A stretch of DNA of 34,039 bases from an uncultured Saprospiraceae bacterium (lineage in GTDB: Bacteria; Bacteroidota; Bacteroidia; Chitinophagales; Saprospiraceae), in contig CALGJW010000391.1 of the NCBI GenBank assembly GCA_937930025.1, forward strand, positions 1 to 34,039. Direction: 5' to 3'. The number at the start of each line of letters is the position of its first letter. Position 1 is the stretch's first letter. Both the position numbers and the translations under genes were made by a program. The notes beneath the pieces are model-generated. The model was given only the letters and a program-made list of their open reading frames with translations, did no database searches and was not told the origin of the DNA. Below, piece by piece: positions 22,935 to 31,910 of this stretch.

Positions 22935-23963
22935 ATGAATTACTTACATCTCTGTATGTATCTAATATTTCTATTAGGTGCATCACAGGTTTCCATCGCC
23001 CAATGTCCCACCACTTCTTGCGCAACTCACCTTACCGAGATCTCCACAGCCACTTTTCCTGATTGTCCGAGCACTACGTTAGACTTATCTGGAAACATTG
23101 ATAATAATAGTGACTGCGAAGATTCTAACAATGATAATTGTTGGAAGTATATTTTTACACAACATGATCCCTTGATCACAGGATTATTTATGGATGTCGG
23201 TAAAGGTAATGGGTGTAATGGAGAGGTAAATACTTTTTACACTGAAATTGATGGTGTTTGTGTGAATTGGGGATCTAGTGGATCACAAAATACTTTCAGT
23301 TTTGATTTTGGGGTTGATGGGAAAATCACGATGTGGCTTTGCGATAATTCTTCTGGAGAAGTTTCCCTTTGTGAACTTTGCTCGGAACTTCTTGCCCCGG
23401 CTCCTGTCGATTTAGTTTCTTTTAGTGGGAAAGCTATGGAGTTTAGCAATGAAATAAATTGGTCAACGGCAAGTGAGGAAGGTTCTGCTTTATTCCTTGT
23501 TGAAAGATCCATAAACGGTCGATCTAATTTTGAACCTTTAGGCTCATTGCCCGCTCAAGGAAATTCCAATTATTTGAAAAATTATCAAATGACAGATCGA
23601 AGTCCATTTCCAATCACTTATTATCGTTTGCATAGTATTGACCTGGACGGCTCTAAAGAAATTTCTGATTGGGTTGCGATTAAAAGAGATAAAGCAGTTT
23701 CTGATAACCAACTACATGTCTTCCCTTTGCCCTTAGGCGATCAACCACTACAAGTATATTATCAAGCCAATTTGGAAGAACCTATTGATATTGCTATAAC
23801 AGATATTTCGGGCCGAGTGCTTTATACAGATTATAAGGTCCTACCAAAAGGAATCCACAATTGGAGTATTGATTTACCTCAATTTGAAACTGGATTATTA
23901 GTATTGAAAATTATTAGTCGCAGTGGCCAACAAACCTCACTAATTCCAAGAATAATAGAATAG
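22935..23963 (+). CDS. Secreted protein with C-terminal sorting-like domain, uncharacterised
   Basis: 342 residues from the ATG at 22935, which starts a good signal peptide (MNYLHLCMYLIFLLGASQVSIAQ); the ATG ten codons earlier adds a charged leader and is less likely. The first 160 residues are cysteine-rich (about 15 Cys, as in CPTTSCATHL, NDNCWKYIF and SLCELCSEL), suggesting disulfide bonds outside the cell. Then comes the APAPVDLVSFSGKAMEFSN-INW pattern, followed by ERS, YYRLHSIDLDGS and FPLPLGDQPL. This is the beta-sandwich plus sorting region that ends many T9SS cargo proteins (type A-like). No catalytic domain is recognised. It lies downstream of the GH10 gene on the same strand but separated by 323 bases and a large inverted repeat, so it is probably transcribed alone. 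Surface or extracellular. Confidence 0.75.
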   Translation: MNYLHLCMYLIFLLGASQVSIAQCPTTSCATHLTEISTATFPDCPSTTLDLSGNIDNNSDCEDSNNDNCWKYIFTQHDPLITGLFMDVGKGNGCNGEVNTFYTEIDGVCVNWGSSGSQNTFSFDFGVDGKITMWLCDNSSGEVSLCELCSELLAPAPVDLVSFSGKAMEFSNEINWSTASEEGSALFLVERSINGRSNFEPLGSLPAQGNSNYLKNYQMTDRSPFPITYYRLHSIDLDGSKEISDWVAIKRDKAVSDNQLHVFPLPLGDQPLQVYYQANLEEPIDIAITDISGRVLYTDYKVLPKGIHNWSIDLPQFETGLLVLKIISRSGQQTSLIPRIIE

Positions 23964-23989
23964 TAGAATACTTATAGTTCCTGATTCAT

Positions 23990-24025
23990 AAAATCCATCT
24001 TCTCATAGCTGAGAAGATGGATTTT
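23990..24025 (+). terminator. Intrinsic terminator, 16-bp perfect stem
   Basis: The arm AAAATCCATCTTCTCA (23990-24005) pairs fully with 24010-24025 around the loop TAGC; the right arm ends in TTTT. It closes the secreted protein gene and could work in both directions. Confidence 0.85.
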
Positions 24026-24249
24026 CATTAGCGCTATTTCTAGAAAATGGCCTTTAGCTCGAGCTCCGATTTTTTTATGCACTATTCTCCACGTTAAATA
24101 GGCTTGTTTGGGTATCTATCAGGCCTAAAGCATTACTATAAATTTTTATAGATAAAACCCTGAAATAATTGGTTTTACATACAATTCTTCTATATATTAG
24201 CGTTTGAATGACTCGTTTTCGAACGGATTATTTAAAACACTACACTACT

Positions 24250-25989
24250 ATGAAACACATTTGGCTAACCGCCGCCCTTCTTCTGGGCGCTTGGGCTGTT
24301 GTATTGGCCCAACCAATATCTAATCAAACTTATAGTATCCATCTTGGATCTTTTGTTCAACTGAGCAATGATGACTTTAGTGATGTCCGCGAACTAGGAT
24401 ATCTCTATGCTGAAACGTACAGCGAGCATCTCAACCACCTTTATCTTGGAGAATATAAAACTAAACCTTTGGCTGAAGCCATATTAGTTGCAGTTCACAA
24501 GAAAGGATTTCCTGACGCATATATTATAGAGCGCAAATTAGATGGTGACCAAAAAGTGGAGGTGGTCCAATTAGGAGTGGAATTAATTGGAGAGCAGATT
24601 CCTTGGAAAAAATATAAAACGGGAACACCGATTTCAACTATTATTGACAAACAATATTTAAGAATAGTGGCTGGGCCGTATCCTAGTCATGAAGCTACCG
24701 TACAAAAGGTAGAGCAATTTAAGAAAGCAGGCTACGGAAATGCCTTCATTCGCACTGAGTACTCACTACGACTTCATCCGGTTACCGATTTTGAAGCACC
24801 AGATTTATTCCTACCGGATAATCCTGAACCCATGGCCGTCGTTACTGAGACGGTCATATCGTCGCCAACTCCTCCTGTCAAGCACTCTTTGAAAAAAGCG
24901 CTTGATATGGAGGAAGCGGTTGCGACGGTAAAAACAAAACCTGAAGCTAAAGCGGAAATTACTCCTCCTGCAGTTGCAAAAATTCCTGAAAATTATGAAC
25001 CTGAGTTTATAGCCAAAGCAGCACCAATTTCTGGATTGAGCATGCCTGCAATTCGTTCTGAAATAAAAAGAACTTCTGCGCTAGAATTGCAAAAAGTATT
25101 AAAAGAAAATAATTACTACACAGGATCTTTAGATGGTTTCTATGGGCAAGGTACCTCTGAAGCATTTGCAGATTTCACGACTAATAATACTGACTGGAAA
25201 AAATATGAGGTAATAAGCAAGTATTTGAGCCCAGAAAAAATAGATGTTGCCAACAGTGATCTAATAGAAGGAATAGCCCTAGCCATTGGAACACCAACAA
25301 AAGCTAAGAATGCATTGGCAAAAAATGACCACCCCTTAGCTAAGGCTTATCAAGCATACATTTTAAGAGAACTTTCGGAAGACAACATTCTTGAGGTGAA
25401 CCGCCTTATGAATGAAGCAAACAAAGAAAGTTTTGCAGACTATAGTGGTAATTTACCTTTTGATTTTACGGCGAGCTATTCTTATAATGACAAGCAACAA
25501 TTATTGAAGCACTTAGCTTTCCTACATGGAGTAAACAATGATGTGCCTGTCCCTTGCTGGTTATTTCAAAAGCATCAATACGATGCCATCACTGCGTTCG
25601 AATCCGTTGACAATTATACCATGGAATCTTGTGATCCATTCATGGATTGGGACGTGTTGAGAAATCTAGAAACAATCGCACAAGATGCTAATCAAAAAAC
25701 TGATGAAACAAGATTAGAAGCTAGTTCTACCAGATCCAAGTTGTTTCTAAATCCTCCGAGCTATACCCATGAAGAAATGAAAGCCATTTATGAGTGGAAT
25801 ACAAACTACTGGAGTAAAATTGACCAATGGGCTACTTCAGATCCTTTGCATCAGAAGATCGTTACTAATATGAAAATCGCCTACTATCAATCACAAGTCT
25901 TGATTGAAGATTATTATATCAACGGAGGAATGGAATATCGCCAGGCTAAAGCCTTGGGATTAACTACCTTAAAAACTATAGTTGAATAA
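24250..25989 (+). CDS. Exported SPOR-like and peptidoglycan-binding-domain protein
   Basis: 579 residues from the ATG at 24250 (signal peptide MKHIWLTAALLLGAWAVVLAQ; an ATG 14 codons earlier adds a charged leader). Two SPOR-like segments follow: SIHLGSFVQLSN...YLGEYKTKPLAEAILVAVHKKGF at about 30-90, and RIVAGPYPSHEATVQKVEQFKKAGY at about 138-162, each ending in the predicted YII or FIR strand. After a Pro/Ala/Lys linker comes a peptidoglycan-binding type 1 repeat (about 275-312: LELQKVLKENNYYTGSLDGFYG). The remaining 260 residues are helical with no known domain. SPOR domains bind glycan chains lacking peptides, so a periplasmic wall-associated role (division, envelope stability) is likely. 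A large intrinsic terminator follows. A TAGCGTTTG word before the gene is one base longer than the -7 consensus. Confidence 0.78.
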   Translation: MKHIWLTAALLLGAWAVVLAQPISNQTYSIHLGSFVQLSNDDFSDVRELGYLYAETYSEHLNHLYLGEYKTKPLAEAILVAVHKKGFPDAYIIERKLDGDQKVEVVQLGVELIGEQIPWKKYKTGTPISTIIDKQYLRIVAGPYPSHEATVQKVEQFKKAGYGNAFIRTEYSLRLHPVTDFEAPDLFLPDNPEPMAVVTETVISSPTPPVKHSLKKALDMEEAVATVKTKPEAKAEITPPAVAKIPENYEPEFIAKAAPISGLSMPAIRSEIKRTSALELQKVLKENNYYTGSLDGFYGQGTSEAFADFTTNNTDWKKYEVISKYLSPEKIDVANSDLIEGIALAIGTPTKAKNALAKNDHPLAKAYQAYILRELSEDNILEVNRLMNEANKESFADYSGNLPFDFTASYSYNDKQQLLKHLAFLHGVNNDVPVPCWLFQKHQYDAITAFESVDNYTMESCDPFMDWDVLRNLETIAQDANQKTDETRLEASSTRSKLFLNPPSYTHEEMKAIYEWNTNYWSKIDQWATSDPLHQKIVTNMKIAYYQSQVLIEDYYINGGMEYRQAKALGLTTLKTIVE

Positions 25990-26073
25990 AAACCCGAAGA
26001 ATAATCTTGGTTCTTAAGTCGCTAAATTTTTGACCAAGCATTAGTATTTAGAGTAACAAATTGGGATGACTGA

Positions 26074-26111
26074 ATAGCCACCAAGGTAAATTGCCTGGTG
26101 GCTATTTTTTT
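26074..26111. terminator. Bidirectional terminator between convergent genes
   Basis: ATAGCCACCA (26074-26083) pairs with TGGTGGCTAT (26096-26105), extended by GG/CC. A run of T follows on the plus strand, and AT-rich sequence flanks the other side. It ends the SPOR gene and possibly the lipoprotein gene. Confidence 0.8.
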
Positions 26112-26132
26112 CACCTTTTTTATGCAAATTTC

Positions 26133-26657
26133 TTATTGCCCTCTAATACTAAAAATCAAATCCATTTGCATCGTTATAAATTGGCTATTGATTTCGCGCG
26201 TATCTAATTGAACTTCAAAATTCAACCTACTCTGATCAAAAAAATCAGCGGCATCAATTAAAGTACCGGGAAGATCTAAAAATGATCCTTGATCAAATCG
26301 AATTTGATTGGTCCAAAAAGCCTCAGATCGTCTTCCTACATTATCATGAAATAACTTCACGGAGCACTCTTGTACAAAGCTGAGCGGCGAATCATCAAAC
26401 AATACTTGAAATTTCGCTGATTGAGGACTAATCCTTACTATATCATCCTTATTAATTCCAAGGGAAGTAACTACCTGGTCAAATGGATTACCAACGTTGG
26501 TCATTTCAAAGAAATGATCTTGCAAGGTATTTAACCCTGCGGGTATCTCAAATTCAACTCTAATTGGAATTTGAGCCAGTTCAATAGTGTCATCATCATT
26601 CTTACAAGAATGAAAAGCACCCAAAAGAAGTAATAAAATTAAAAGTCTATTCAACAT
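26133..26657 (-). CDS. Small lipoprotein, uncharacterised
   Basis: 174 residues. The N-terminus MLNRLLILLLLLGAFHSCKNDDD is a lipoprotein signal with Cys18; the acidic KNDDD after the cysteine fits the lipoprotein export signal (LES) seen in Bacteroidota surface lipoproteins, so exposure on the cell surface is possible. The rest looks beta-rich, with IPIRVEFEIPAGLN near 30-43 and a final strand TMQMDLIFSIRG. The FFDQSRLNFEVQL and INSQF blocks suggest a sandwich domain, but no family is recognised. It is a single minus-strand gene, convergent with the SPOR gene and divergent from the GCS2-CBS gene (139-base gap). Confidence 0.7.
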   Translation of the reverse strand: MLNRLLILLLLLGAFHSCKNDDDTIELAQIPIRVEFEIPAGLNTLQDHFFEMTNVGNPFDQVVTSLGINKDDIVRISPQSAKFQVLFDDSPLSFVQECSVKLFHDNVGRRSEAFWTNQIRFDQGSFLDLPGTLIDAADFFDQSRLNFEVQLDTREINSQFITMQMDLIFSIRGQ

Positions 26658-26796
26658 AATATTGGAACGTATGAACCAGAAAGAATGATATTATTATTGC
26701 AATAAATGTCAGAAATTTTTATTCAATTTTATTGGATAGAGAAAAATACTCCAGAAAAACACTAATTTAATTGCCATAAAGAACCAACAATAAAAA

Positions 26797-28731
26797 ATGG
26801 GAGAGCAAAGAGTAAGTTTATTGAAAGGGGACGACCATATGGGAGCTTTTGTAAAGCAACTATTGGATGATGTTCAGGCACTTGAATACATGTTAGATCA
26901 CGATCTTTTTGAGACTGGAATCACTAGAATTGGAGCTGAGCAAGAAATGTGTTTGGTTAACAAAGACACCCTGAAACCAGCACCAATCGCCATGAAGGCC
27001 TTGAGTAGGATGAAAGAATATCCCTGGGTTGAAACTGAACTTGCGAAATTTAACCTTGAGACAAACTTAACTCCAAGAGAATTTAAAGGAAAAGCCCTTT
27101 CTGCTTTAGAAAATGAAAATTCCAGCTATCTTAAAAAGATTAGCAAAAAACTAAACGAACTAGATTCCGAATTAATCCTTACCGGAATTCTTCCCACTTT
27201 AAGAAAATTTCATTTGGACATGAAATTTCTTACTCCCAAGAAGCGATATCACGCACTTATGGAATCCATCAACTCACAATTGATTGGCCAATCCTACGAA
27301 CTTCGGCTTTTGGGAATTGATGAGTTGTTGGTGCGCCATGACTCTCCCCTACTTGAGGCATGTAATACTAGCTTTCAAGTTCACCTTCAAGTTGCTCCGA
27401 AGGATTTTGTAAAAATGTATAACATCTCTCAGGTTTTGGCAGCGCCTTGTATTGCTATTTCTGCTAACTCACCTATTGTCTTTGGAAGAAGGCTTTGGCA
27501 TGAATCAAGAATTGCATTATTCCAACAAGCTTTAGATACTCGAACAACTCATGACCATCTTCGGGAAAGAAGTCCAAGGGTAAACTTTGGATCTGATTGG
27601 TTGAAAGAATCTGTGCTGGAAATTTACCGAGAAGATATTGCTCGATTCAGAGTATTAATTGCGAGTGATATAAAAGAGGATTCTATCAACATGATCAGCA
27701 AAGGAAAAATTCCTAAGCTACGAGCATTGCAAGTGCATAATTCCACCGTTTATCGTTGGAATAGACCCTGCTACGGAATCAGTCCTAATGGAAAACCACA
27801 TTTGAGAATTGAAAATAGAGTTTTTGCTGCAGGCCCAACTGTCATCGATGAGGTAGCCAACGCTGCATTTTGGTTTGGTTGCATGATTGGTTTGGCAGAC
27901 GAAGTGAAAGATATAACTACCCAAATTGACTACGCAGATATCCGAGATAATTTTTCTAAAGCTGCCCGATATGGAATCGATTCAAAATTTACTTGGTTTA
28001 AAGATCGAAAAATTAGTTCAATTGATTTAGTACGCAAAGTATTATTACCTATAGCTCGCAGAGGATTAAAATCACAGAAAATTGATTCAAAGGATATTGA
28101 TAAATATTTAGGTGTCATTGAAGGTCGTTGTAAAACTCACATGAATGGTGCGCGTTGGCAATTACGTGCATACACTCGATTAAAAAAAGAAACTACCGCG
28201 GATGAAGCGCTAAGTTGTTTGACCTCTGCGATTATCCAGAACCAGAAAACAGAAAAACCAGTTCATACTTGGAAAATGCCAAAATTGTCTGATTTTCAAA
28301 ACTATCAAGCAAGCGAAATGACAGTAGAAGAATTTATGATCACCGATTTGTTCACGGTTCAAAAAGACGACATCATTCAACTTGTTGCAGAAATGATGGA
28401 TTGGAGAAATATTCGGTATACGCCGGTTGAAGATAAAAATGGAGCATTAGTCGGACTGGTTACTTCTCGAATATTATTACATCATCTCATTCGAAATGCA
28501 AAATTGAAAAAAGATGAGGTGGTTGTAAAAGATATAATGATCACAAATCCAATTACTATTAGTCCTGATGAATTAATCTTGACTGCAAGAGATATGATGC
28601 GGGATAACGAGATTGGTTGCTTACCTGTTGTCAAGGACGGCGAACTTGTTGGATTAATCACAGCTATGGATTTTCTTAAGATTTCGGGAAGACTAACTAA
28701 TCCCAAAGGCAGTAAAAAGAGGAAAAAATAG
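26797..28731 (+). CDS. GCS2-like carboxylate-amine ligase fused to two CBS domains
   Basis: 644 residues. Residues about 15-450 resemble the glutamate-cysteine ligase family 2 / carboxylate-amine ligase fold: RIGAEQEMCLV near 44-54 with the metal/ATP-binding glutamates, the FNLETNLTP block, NTSFQVHLQV near 190, and RIENRVFAAGPTVIDEVAN near 351-370. Residues about 510-566 and 577-630 are two CBS domains (VEEFMITDLFTVQKDD...YTPVEDKNGALVGLVTSR, then VVKDIMITNPITISPDE...GCLPVVKDGELVGLITAMDFL), which bind adenine nucleotides and regulate attached enzymes. So it is probably an ATP-dependent ligase making a gamma-glutamyl-type or other amide bond, controlled by the energy charge. No glutathione synthetase (gshB) is nearby, so glutathione synthesis is not supported. 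Cytoplasmic. The tail is lysine-rich. A single gene with no clear promoter. Confidence 0.85.
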   Translation: MGEQRVSLLKGDDHMGAFVKQLLDDVQALEYMLDHDLFETGITRIGAEQEMCLVNKDTLKPAPIAMKALSRMKEYPWVETELAKFNLETNLTPREFKGKALSALENENSSYLKKISKKLNELDSELILTGILPTLRKFHLDMKFLTPKKRYHALMESINSQLIGQSYELRLLGIDELLVRHDSPLLEACNTSFQVHLQVAPKDFVKMYNISQVLAAPCIAISANSPIVFGRRLWHESRIALFQQALDTRTTHDHLRERSPRVNFGSDWLKESVLEIYREDIARFRVLIASDIKEDSINMISKGKIPKLRALQVHNSTVYRWNRPCYGISPNGKPHLRIENRVFAAGPTVIDEVANAAFWFGCMIGLADEVKDITTQIDYADIRDNFSKAARYGIDSKFTWFKDRKISSIDLVRKVLLPIARRGLKSQKIDSKDIDKYLGVIEGRCKTHMNGARWQLRAYTRLKKETTADEALSCLTSAIIQNQKTEKPVHTWKMPKLSDFQNYQASEMTVEEFMITDLFTVQKDDIIQLVAEMMDWRNIRYTPVEDKNGALVGLVTSRILLHHLIRNAKLKKDEVVVKDIMITNPITISPDELILTARDMMRDNEIGCLPVVKDGELVGLITAMDFLKISGRLTNPKGSKKRKK

Positions 28732-28759
28732 GCCCTAGATGGCTGTCTTGAAAATAATC

Positions 28760-28812
28760 AAAGCTCTTCCCTCTTTAACCAAAGAGAGGAGTCAATCCTT
28801 TGGCTTTTTGCA
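28760..28812 (+). terminator. Possible terminator after the GCS2-CBS gene
   Basis: A hairpin CTCTTT (28771-28776) / AAAGAG (28781-28786) with a 4-nt loop lies within a wider pairing of AAAGC and GGCTTTTT. The T run is short and the stem imperfect. Confidence 0.35.
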
Positions 28813-28971
28813 CTTCCCTTCGATAGATCGCCATGTTTTCCCCAAATATTCAAACTATTTGCAAAACTTCCCTTGATTTATGTGACTTTGCTCATTTTTC
28901 AACGCCTAAATAAAAGATTCGAAAGGCTAATTCGTTCGGTAAAAACTCCAACTTATATATCTGGAAAGTCG

Positions 28972-28979
28972 TACTTTTG
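28972..28979 (+). promoter_or_regulatory. Probable -7 element of the aconitase promoter
   Basis: TACTTTTG (28972-28979) matches TAnnTTTG exactly, 30 bases before the aconitase ATG. No clean TTTG is seen 18-20 bases upstream. Confidence 0.5.
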
Positions 28980-29009
28980 TAGCCTATTTATCACCTCTAA
29001 ACTTTGTTC

Positions 29010-31283
29010 ATGGCATACGATATAGATATGATCAAAGGGTATTATGAAACCCTTGCTTACCGAATTGACGAAGCAAAAAAAACATTAGGTCGTCCACTCA
29101 CACTTTCAGAAAAAATATTGTACAGTCACTTGCATGAGGATTCTCCTCTTCAAAACTACAATAGAGGAAAAGATTACGTTTTCTTCTCTCCGGATCGTGT
29201 AGCAATGCAGGACGCTACAGCCCAAATGGCATTGTTGCAATTTATGATGGCGGGAAAAGACAAAGTGGCTGTTCCCTCTACGGTTCATTGCGATCACTTG
29301 ATCCTAGCCAAGGTTGGCGCTGAAAAGGATTTGGAGACTTCTAAAGATGTTAATTCAGAGGTATTCGATTTCCTAGGAAAGGTTTCCAACAAATATGGAA
29401 TTGGATTTTGGAAACCTGGTGCTGGGATTATTCACCAAATCGTATTAGAAAATTATGCTTTCCCAGGAGGAATGATGATTGGAACAGATTCGCATACAGT
29501 GAATGCTGGAGGACTCGGAATGGTGGCCATTGGAATTGGAGGAGCGGATGCAGTGGACGTCATGGTAGGAATGCCTTGGGAATTAAAAATGCCAAAACTA
29601 ATTGGCGTAAAATTGACAGGAAAATTAGGTGGATGGACTTCTTCGAAAGATGTTATACTTAAAGTAGCCGGAATCGTTTCTGCTAAAGGGGGAACCGGAG
29701 CAATCGTTGAATATTTTGGTCCAGGTGCTATTTCATTGTCTTGTACAGGGAAAGGAACTATCTGTAACATGGGTGCAGAAATAGGAGCGACTACTTCCAC
29801 TTTTGGCTATGACGATAGTATGAGAAGATATTTGATCGCTACTGATAGAGCAGATGTTGCTGAGTTAGCAGATCAAGTTGCAGATCACTTAACAGGTGAT
29901 CCAGAATGTTATACAGATCCGGATAAATATTTTGATCAAGTAATCGAAATAGACCTAACTACTTTAGAGCCGCATATCAATGGGCCATACACGCCAGACT
30001 TGGCTTGGCCAATTTCAAAATTTGCACAGGCGGTAAAAGACAATAACTATCCGCCAAAATTGGAGGTTGGATTGATCGGCTCTTGTACGAATTCTTCTTA
30101 TGAAGATTTATCTCGTGCAGCTTCGTTAGCGAAACAAGCCCGAGAAAAAAACCTTAAGGTGAAGTCAGAATTCACTATCACTCCAGGTTCTGAGCAGATT
30201 AGATTTACCGTTGAGCGAGATGGTATCCTTGATGAGTTCGAAGCAATAGGAGGAGTGGTTCTAGCAAACGCTTGTGGACCATGTATTGGTCAATGGGCAA
30301 GACACACAGATGATCCTGATCGAAAAAATTCCATTATCACTTCTTTCAATAGAAACTTTGCCAAAAGAAATGATGGTAATCCCAATACACATGGCTTTGT
30401 AGCCTCTCCCGAGATTGTAACTGCCATGGCTATTTCTGGAGATATGTGTTTCAATCCTTTGACGGATACGCTGACCAATGAAAATGGAGAGCAAGTCAAA
30501 CTTGATCCGCCAGTGGGAATAGAACTACCTCCAAAAGGATTCGATGTTGGAGATGCTGGATTCATCGCACCAATTGAAAATGGTTCAGGAATCGAAGTCA
30601 CTGTTAATCCGGAGTCCAATAGAATTCAATTATTGACTCCATTTAAGGTTATTGATCAAAAGCAGGTTAGCAAAATGCGCGTTTTGATTAAGGCGAAAGG
30701 AAAATGTACTACAGATCATATTTCTATGGCTGGGCCTTGGTTGAAATTCCGTGGTCATTTGGAGAACATTTCTAACAACTGTTACATCGGAGCAATTAAT
30801 GCTTTTAATGATAAAACGAATACTGTTATCAACATGGAAACAGGAGAATTTGGAGCAGTTCCTGATGTTGCCAGAGCGTACCGAGATGCCAATATTGGAA
30901 CTGTAGTATTTGGTGAGGAAAACTTGGGTGAAGGATCTTCTAGAGAGCATGCAGCGATGGAACCTAGATTTTTGGGAGTAAAAGCAGTAATTGTGAAGTC
31001 TTTTGCTCGAATTCATGAGACCAATTTGAAAAAACAAGGGATGCTAGCTTTGACCTTTGTTAATCCTGCTGATTATGATAAAGTCAGACAAGATGACTAT
31101 GTGAACATCACAGATTTTGACTCAATGGCCCCAGGCCAAAATTTAACCGTGAGATTAGATCATAGCGATGGAACGACTGATTCATTTGAAGTAAAACATA
31201 CTTATAACCAAGCTCAAATCGATTGGGTTAAGGCTGGATCTGCTTTAAATAAGATTAGAAAAGACGCCGGTGTAATGATGTAA
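29010..31283 (+). CDS. acn: Aconitate hydratase (mitochondrial-type)
   Basis: 757 residues from the ATG at 29010 (a TTG two codons earlier is not needed). The [4Fe-4S] cluster ligands are Cys359 in [10 protein letters not shown] and Cys422/Cys425 in ACGPCIGQW. Other landmarks are the [12 protein letters not shown] block at 159-170, [15 protein letters not shown] at 178-191, and the swivel-domain active-site segment [14 protein letters not shown] in the last fifth. It isomerises citrate to isocitrate in the TCA cycle in the cytoplasm. Length and motif spacing match the mitochondrial-type aconitase that Bacteroidota carry, not the longer AcnA/IRP1 or AcnB forms. Monocistronic, with a TAnnTTTG element in front and a strong terminator after it. 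Confidence 0.96.
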   Translation: MAYDIDMIKGYYETLAYRIDEAKKTLGRPLTLSEKILYSHLHEDSPLQNYNRGKDYVFFSPDRVAMQDATAQMALLQFMMAGKDKVAVPSTVHCDHLILAKVGAEKDLETSKDVNSEVFDFLGKVSNKYGIGFWKPGAGIIHQIVLENYAFPGGMMIGTDSHTVNAGGLGMVAIGIGGADAVDVMVGMPWELKMPKLIGVKLTGKLGGWTSSKDVILKVAGIVSAKGGTGAIVEYFGPGAISLSCTGKGTICNMGAEIGATTSTFGYDDSMRRYLIATDRADVAELADQVADHLTGDPECYTDPDKYFDQVIEIDLTTLEPHINGPYTPDLAWPISKFAQAVKDNNYPPKLEVGLIGSCTNSSYEDLSRAASLAKQAREKNLKVKSEFTITPGSEQIRFTVERDGILDEFEAIGGVVLANACGPCIGQWARHTDDPDRKNSIITSFNRNFAKRNDGNPNTHGFVASPEIVTAMAISGDMCFNPLTDTLTNENGEQVKLDPPVGIELPPKGFDVGDAGFIAPIENGSGIEVTVNPESNRIQLLTPFKVIDQKQVSKMRVLIKAKGKCTTDHISMAGPWLKFRGHLENISNNCYIGAINAFNDKTNTVINMETGEFGAVPDVARAYRDANIGTVVFGEENLGEGSSREHAAMEPRFLGVKAVIVKSFARIHETNLKKQGMLALTFVNPADYDKVRQDDYVNITDFDSMAPGQNLTVRLDHSDGTTDSFEVKHTYNQAQIDWVKAGSALNKIRKDAGVMM

Positions 31284-31306
31284 TATCACCGATTAAGTTA
31301 ATATTT

Positions 31307-31345
31307 TAAGGCCTCTTGCTCAATGAGTAAGGGGCCTTATTTTTT
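31307..31345 (+). terminator. Strong intrinsic terminator after aconitase
   Basis: TAAGGCC (31307-31313) pairs with GGCCTTA (31333-31339), and the inner CTTGCTC/GAGTAAG extends the stem to about 15 pairs with wobbles around an AAT loop. TTTTTT follows. Confidence 0.9.
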
Positions 31346-31437
31346 ATTAAAATCTGGGCTAATTTATTGATATTCAGCAAATTCTTGGTATTTTTCCGCC
31401 TTGAACCATTAATAACACTTAAACAAAATCAACTATT

Positions 31438-31830
31438 ATGTGGAAGGAATTTAAAGACTTTATCATGACGGGGAACGTCATAGATTTCGCGATCGCAGTA
31501 ATCTTAGCCGGAGCAGTAGGTCTGGTTGTTACTACATTTGTAAGCGATGTTATGATGCCTGTGGTGGGTATGATTTCTGGTGGTCCAGATTTCGCTGATA
31601 AAATGATCGAATTAGCACCTGCAGTGGGTGTTGAAGGAACGGATGGTTACCAACCAGCAAACAATCTAAAGTGGGGTAACTGGATTAATACAATCATCAA
31701 TTTATTTATTGTTGGATTTGTATTATTCTTGATGTCTAAATCAGCTGCTAAGTACAAGAAGCCTGAGGCTCCAGCTGGTCCTACTCAAGAAGAGCTACTA
31801 GCTGAAATCCGCGATGCCTTGAAGAAATAA
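31438..31830 (+). CDS. mscL: Large-conductance mechanosensitive channel MscL
   Basis: 130 residues, normal for MscL. The N-terminal MWKEFKDFIMTGNVIDFAIAVILAGAVG is the amphipathic helix and first transmembrane (pore-lining) helix, with the gate region at about 17-28. The SDVMMPVVGM block follows it at 36-45, then a periplasmic loop (about 46-80). TM2 is WINTIINLFIVGFVLFLM at 82-99, and a cytoplasmic helix with QEELLAEIRDAL ends the protein. The channel opens under membrane tension to release solutes on osmotic downshock; homopentamer in the inner membrane. The gate helix reads AIAVILAGAVG, not the usual AVGVIIGAAFG, a mild divergence. Single gene between two strong terminators. Confidence 0.94.
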   Translation: MWKEFKDFIMTGNVIDFAIAVILAGAVGLVVTTFVSDVMMPVVGMISGGPDFADKMIELAPAVGVEGTDGYQPANNLKWGNWINTIINLFIVGFVLFLMSKSAAKYKKPEAPAGPTQEELLAEIRDALKK

Positions 31831-31851
31831 ATTCTTATATACGATATTAAG

Positions 31852-31884
31852 AAAGGGTTGTGATTTTATCATGACCCTTTTTTT
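31852..31884 (+). terminator. Intrinsic terminator after mscL
   Basis: A stem from AAAGGGT (31852-31858) to ACCCTTT (31874-31880), extended inward by TGTGA/TCATG with wobbles, is followed by TTTT. It may also end the convergent minus-strand gene. Confidence 0.85.
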
Positions 31885-31910
31885 ATTGTAAAAAAGTCTA
31901 TGCGACTTGC

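Noticed and set aside
20482-23963. Polysaccharide utilisation locus around the xylanase
   Set aside because: No SusC/SusD pair, regulator or second glycosidase is nearby; the adjacent secreted protein is separated by its own leader.
30630-31037. 135-codon minus-strand ORF within aconitase
   Set aside because: A shadow of a conserved enzyme gene; composition is unlike the real genes nearby.
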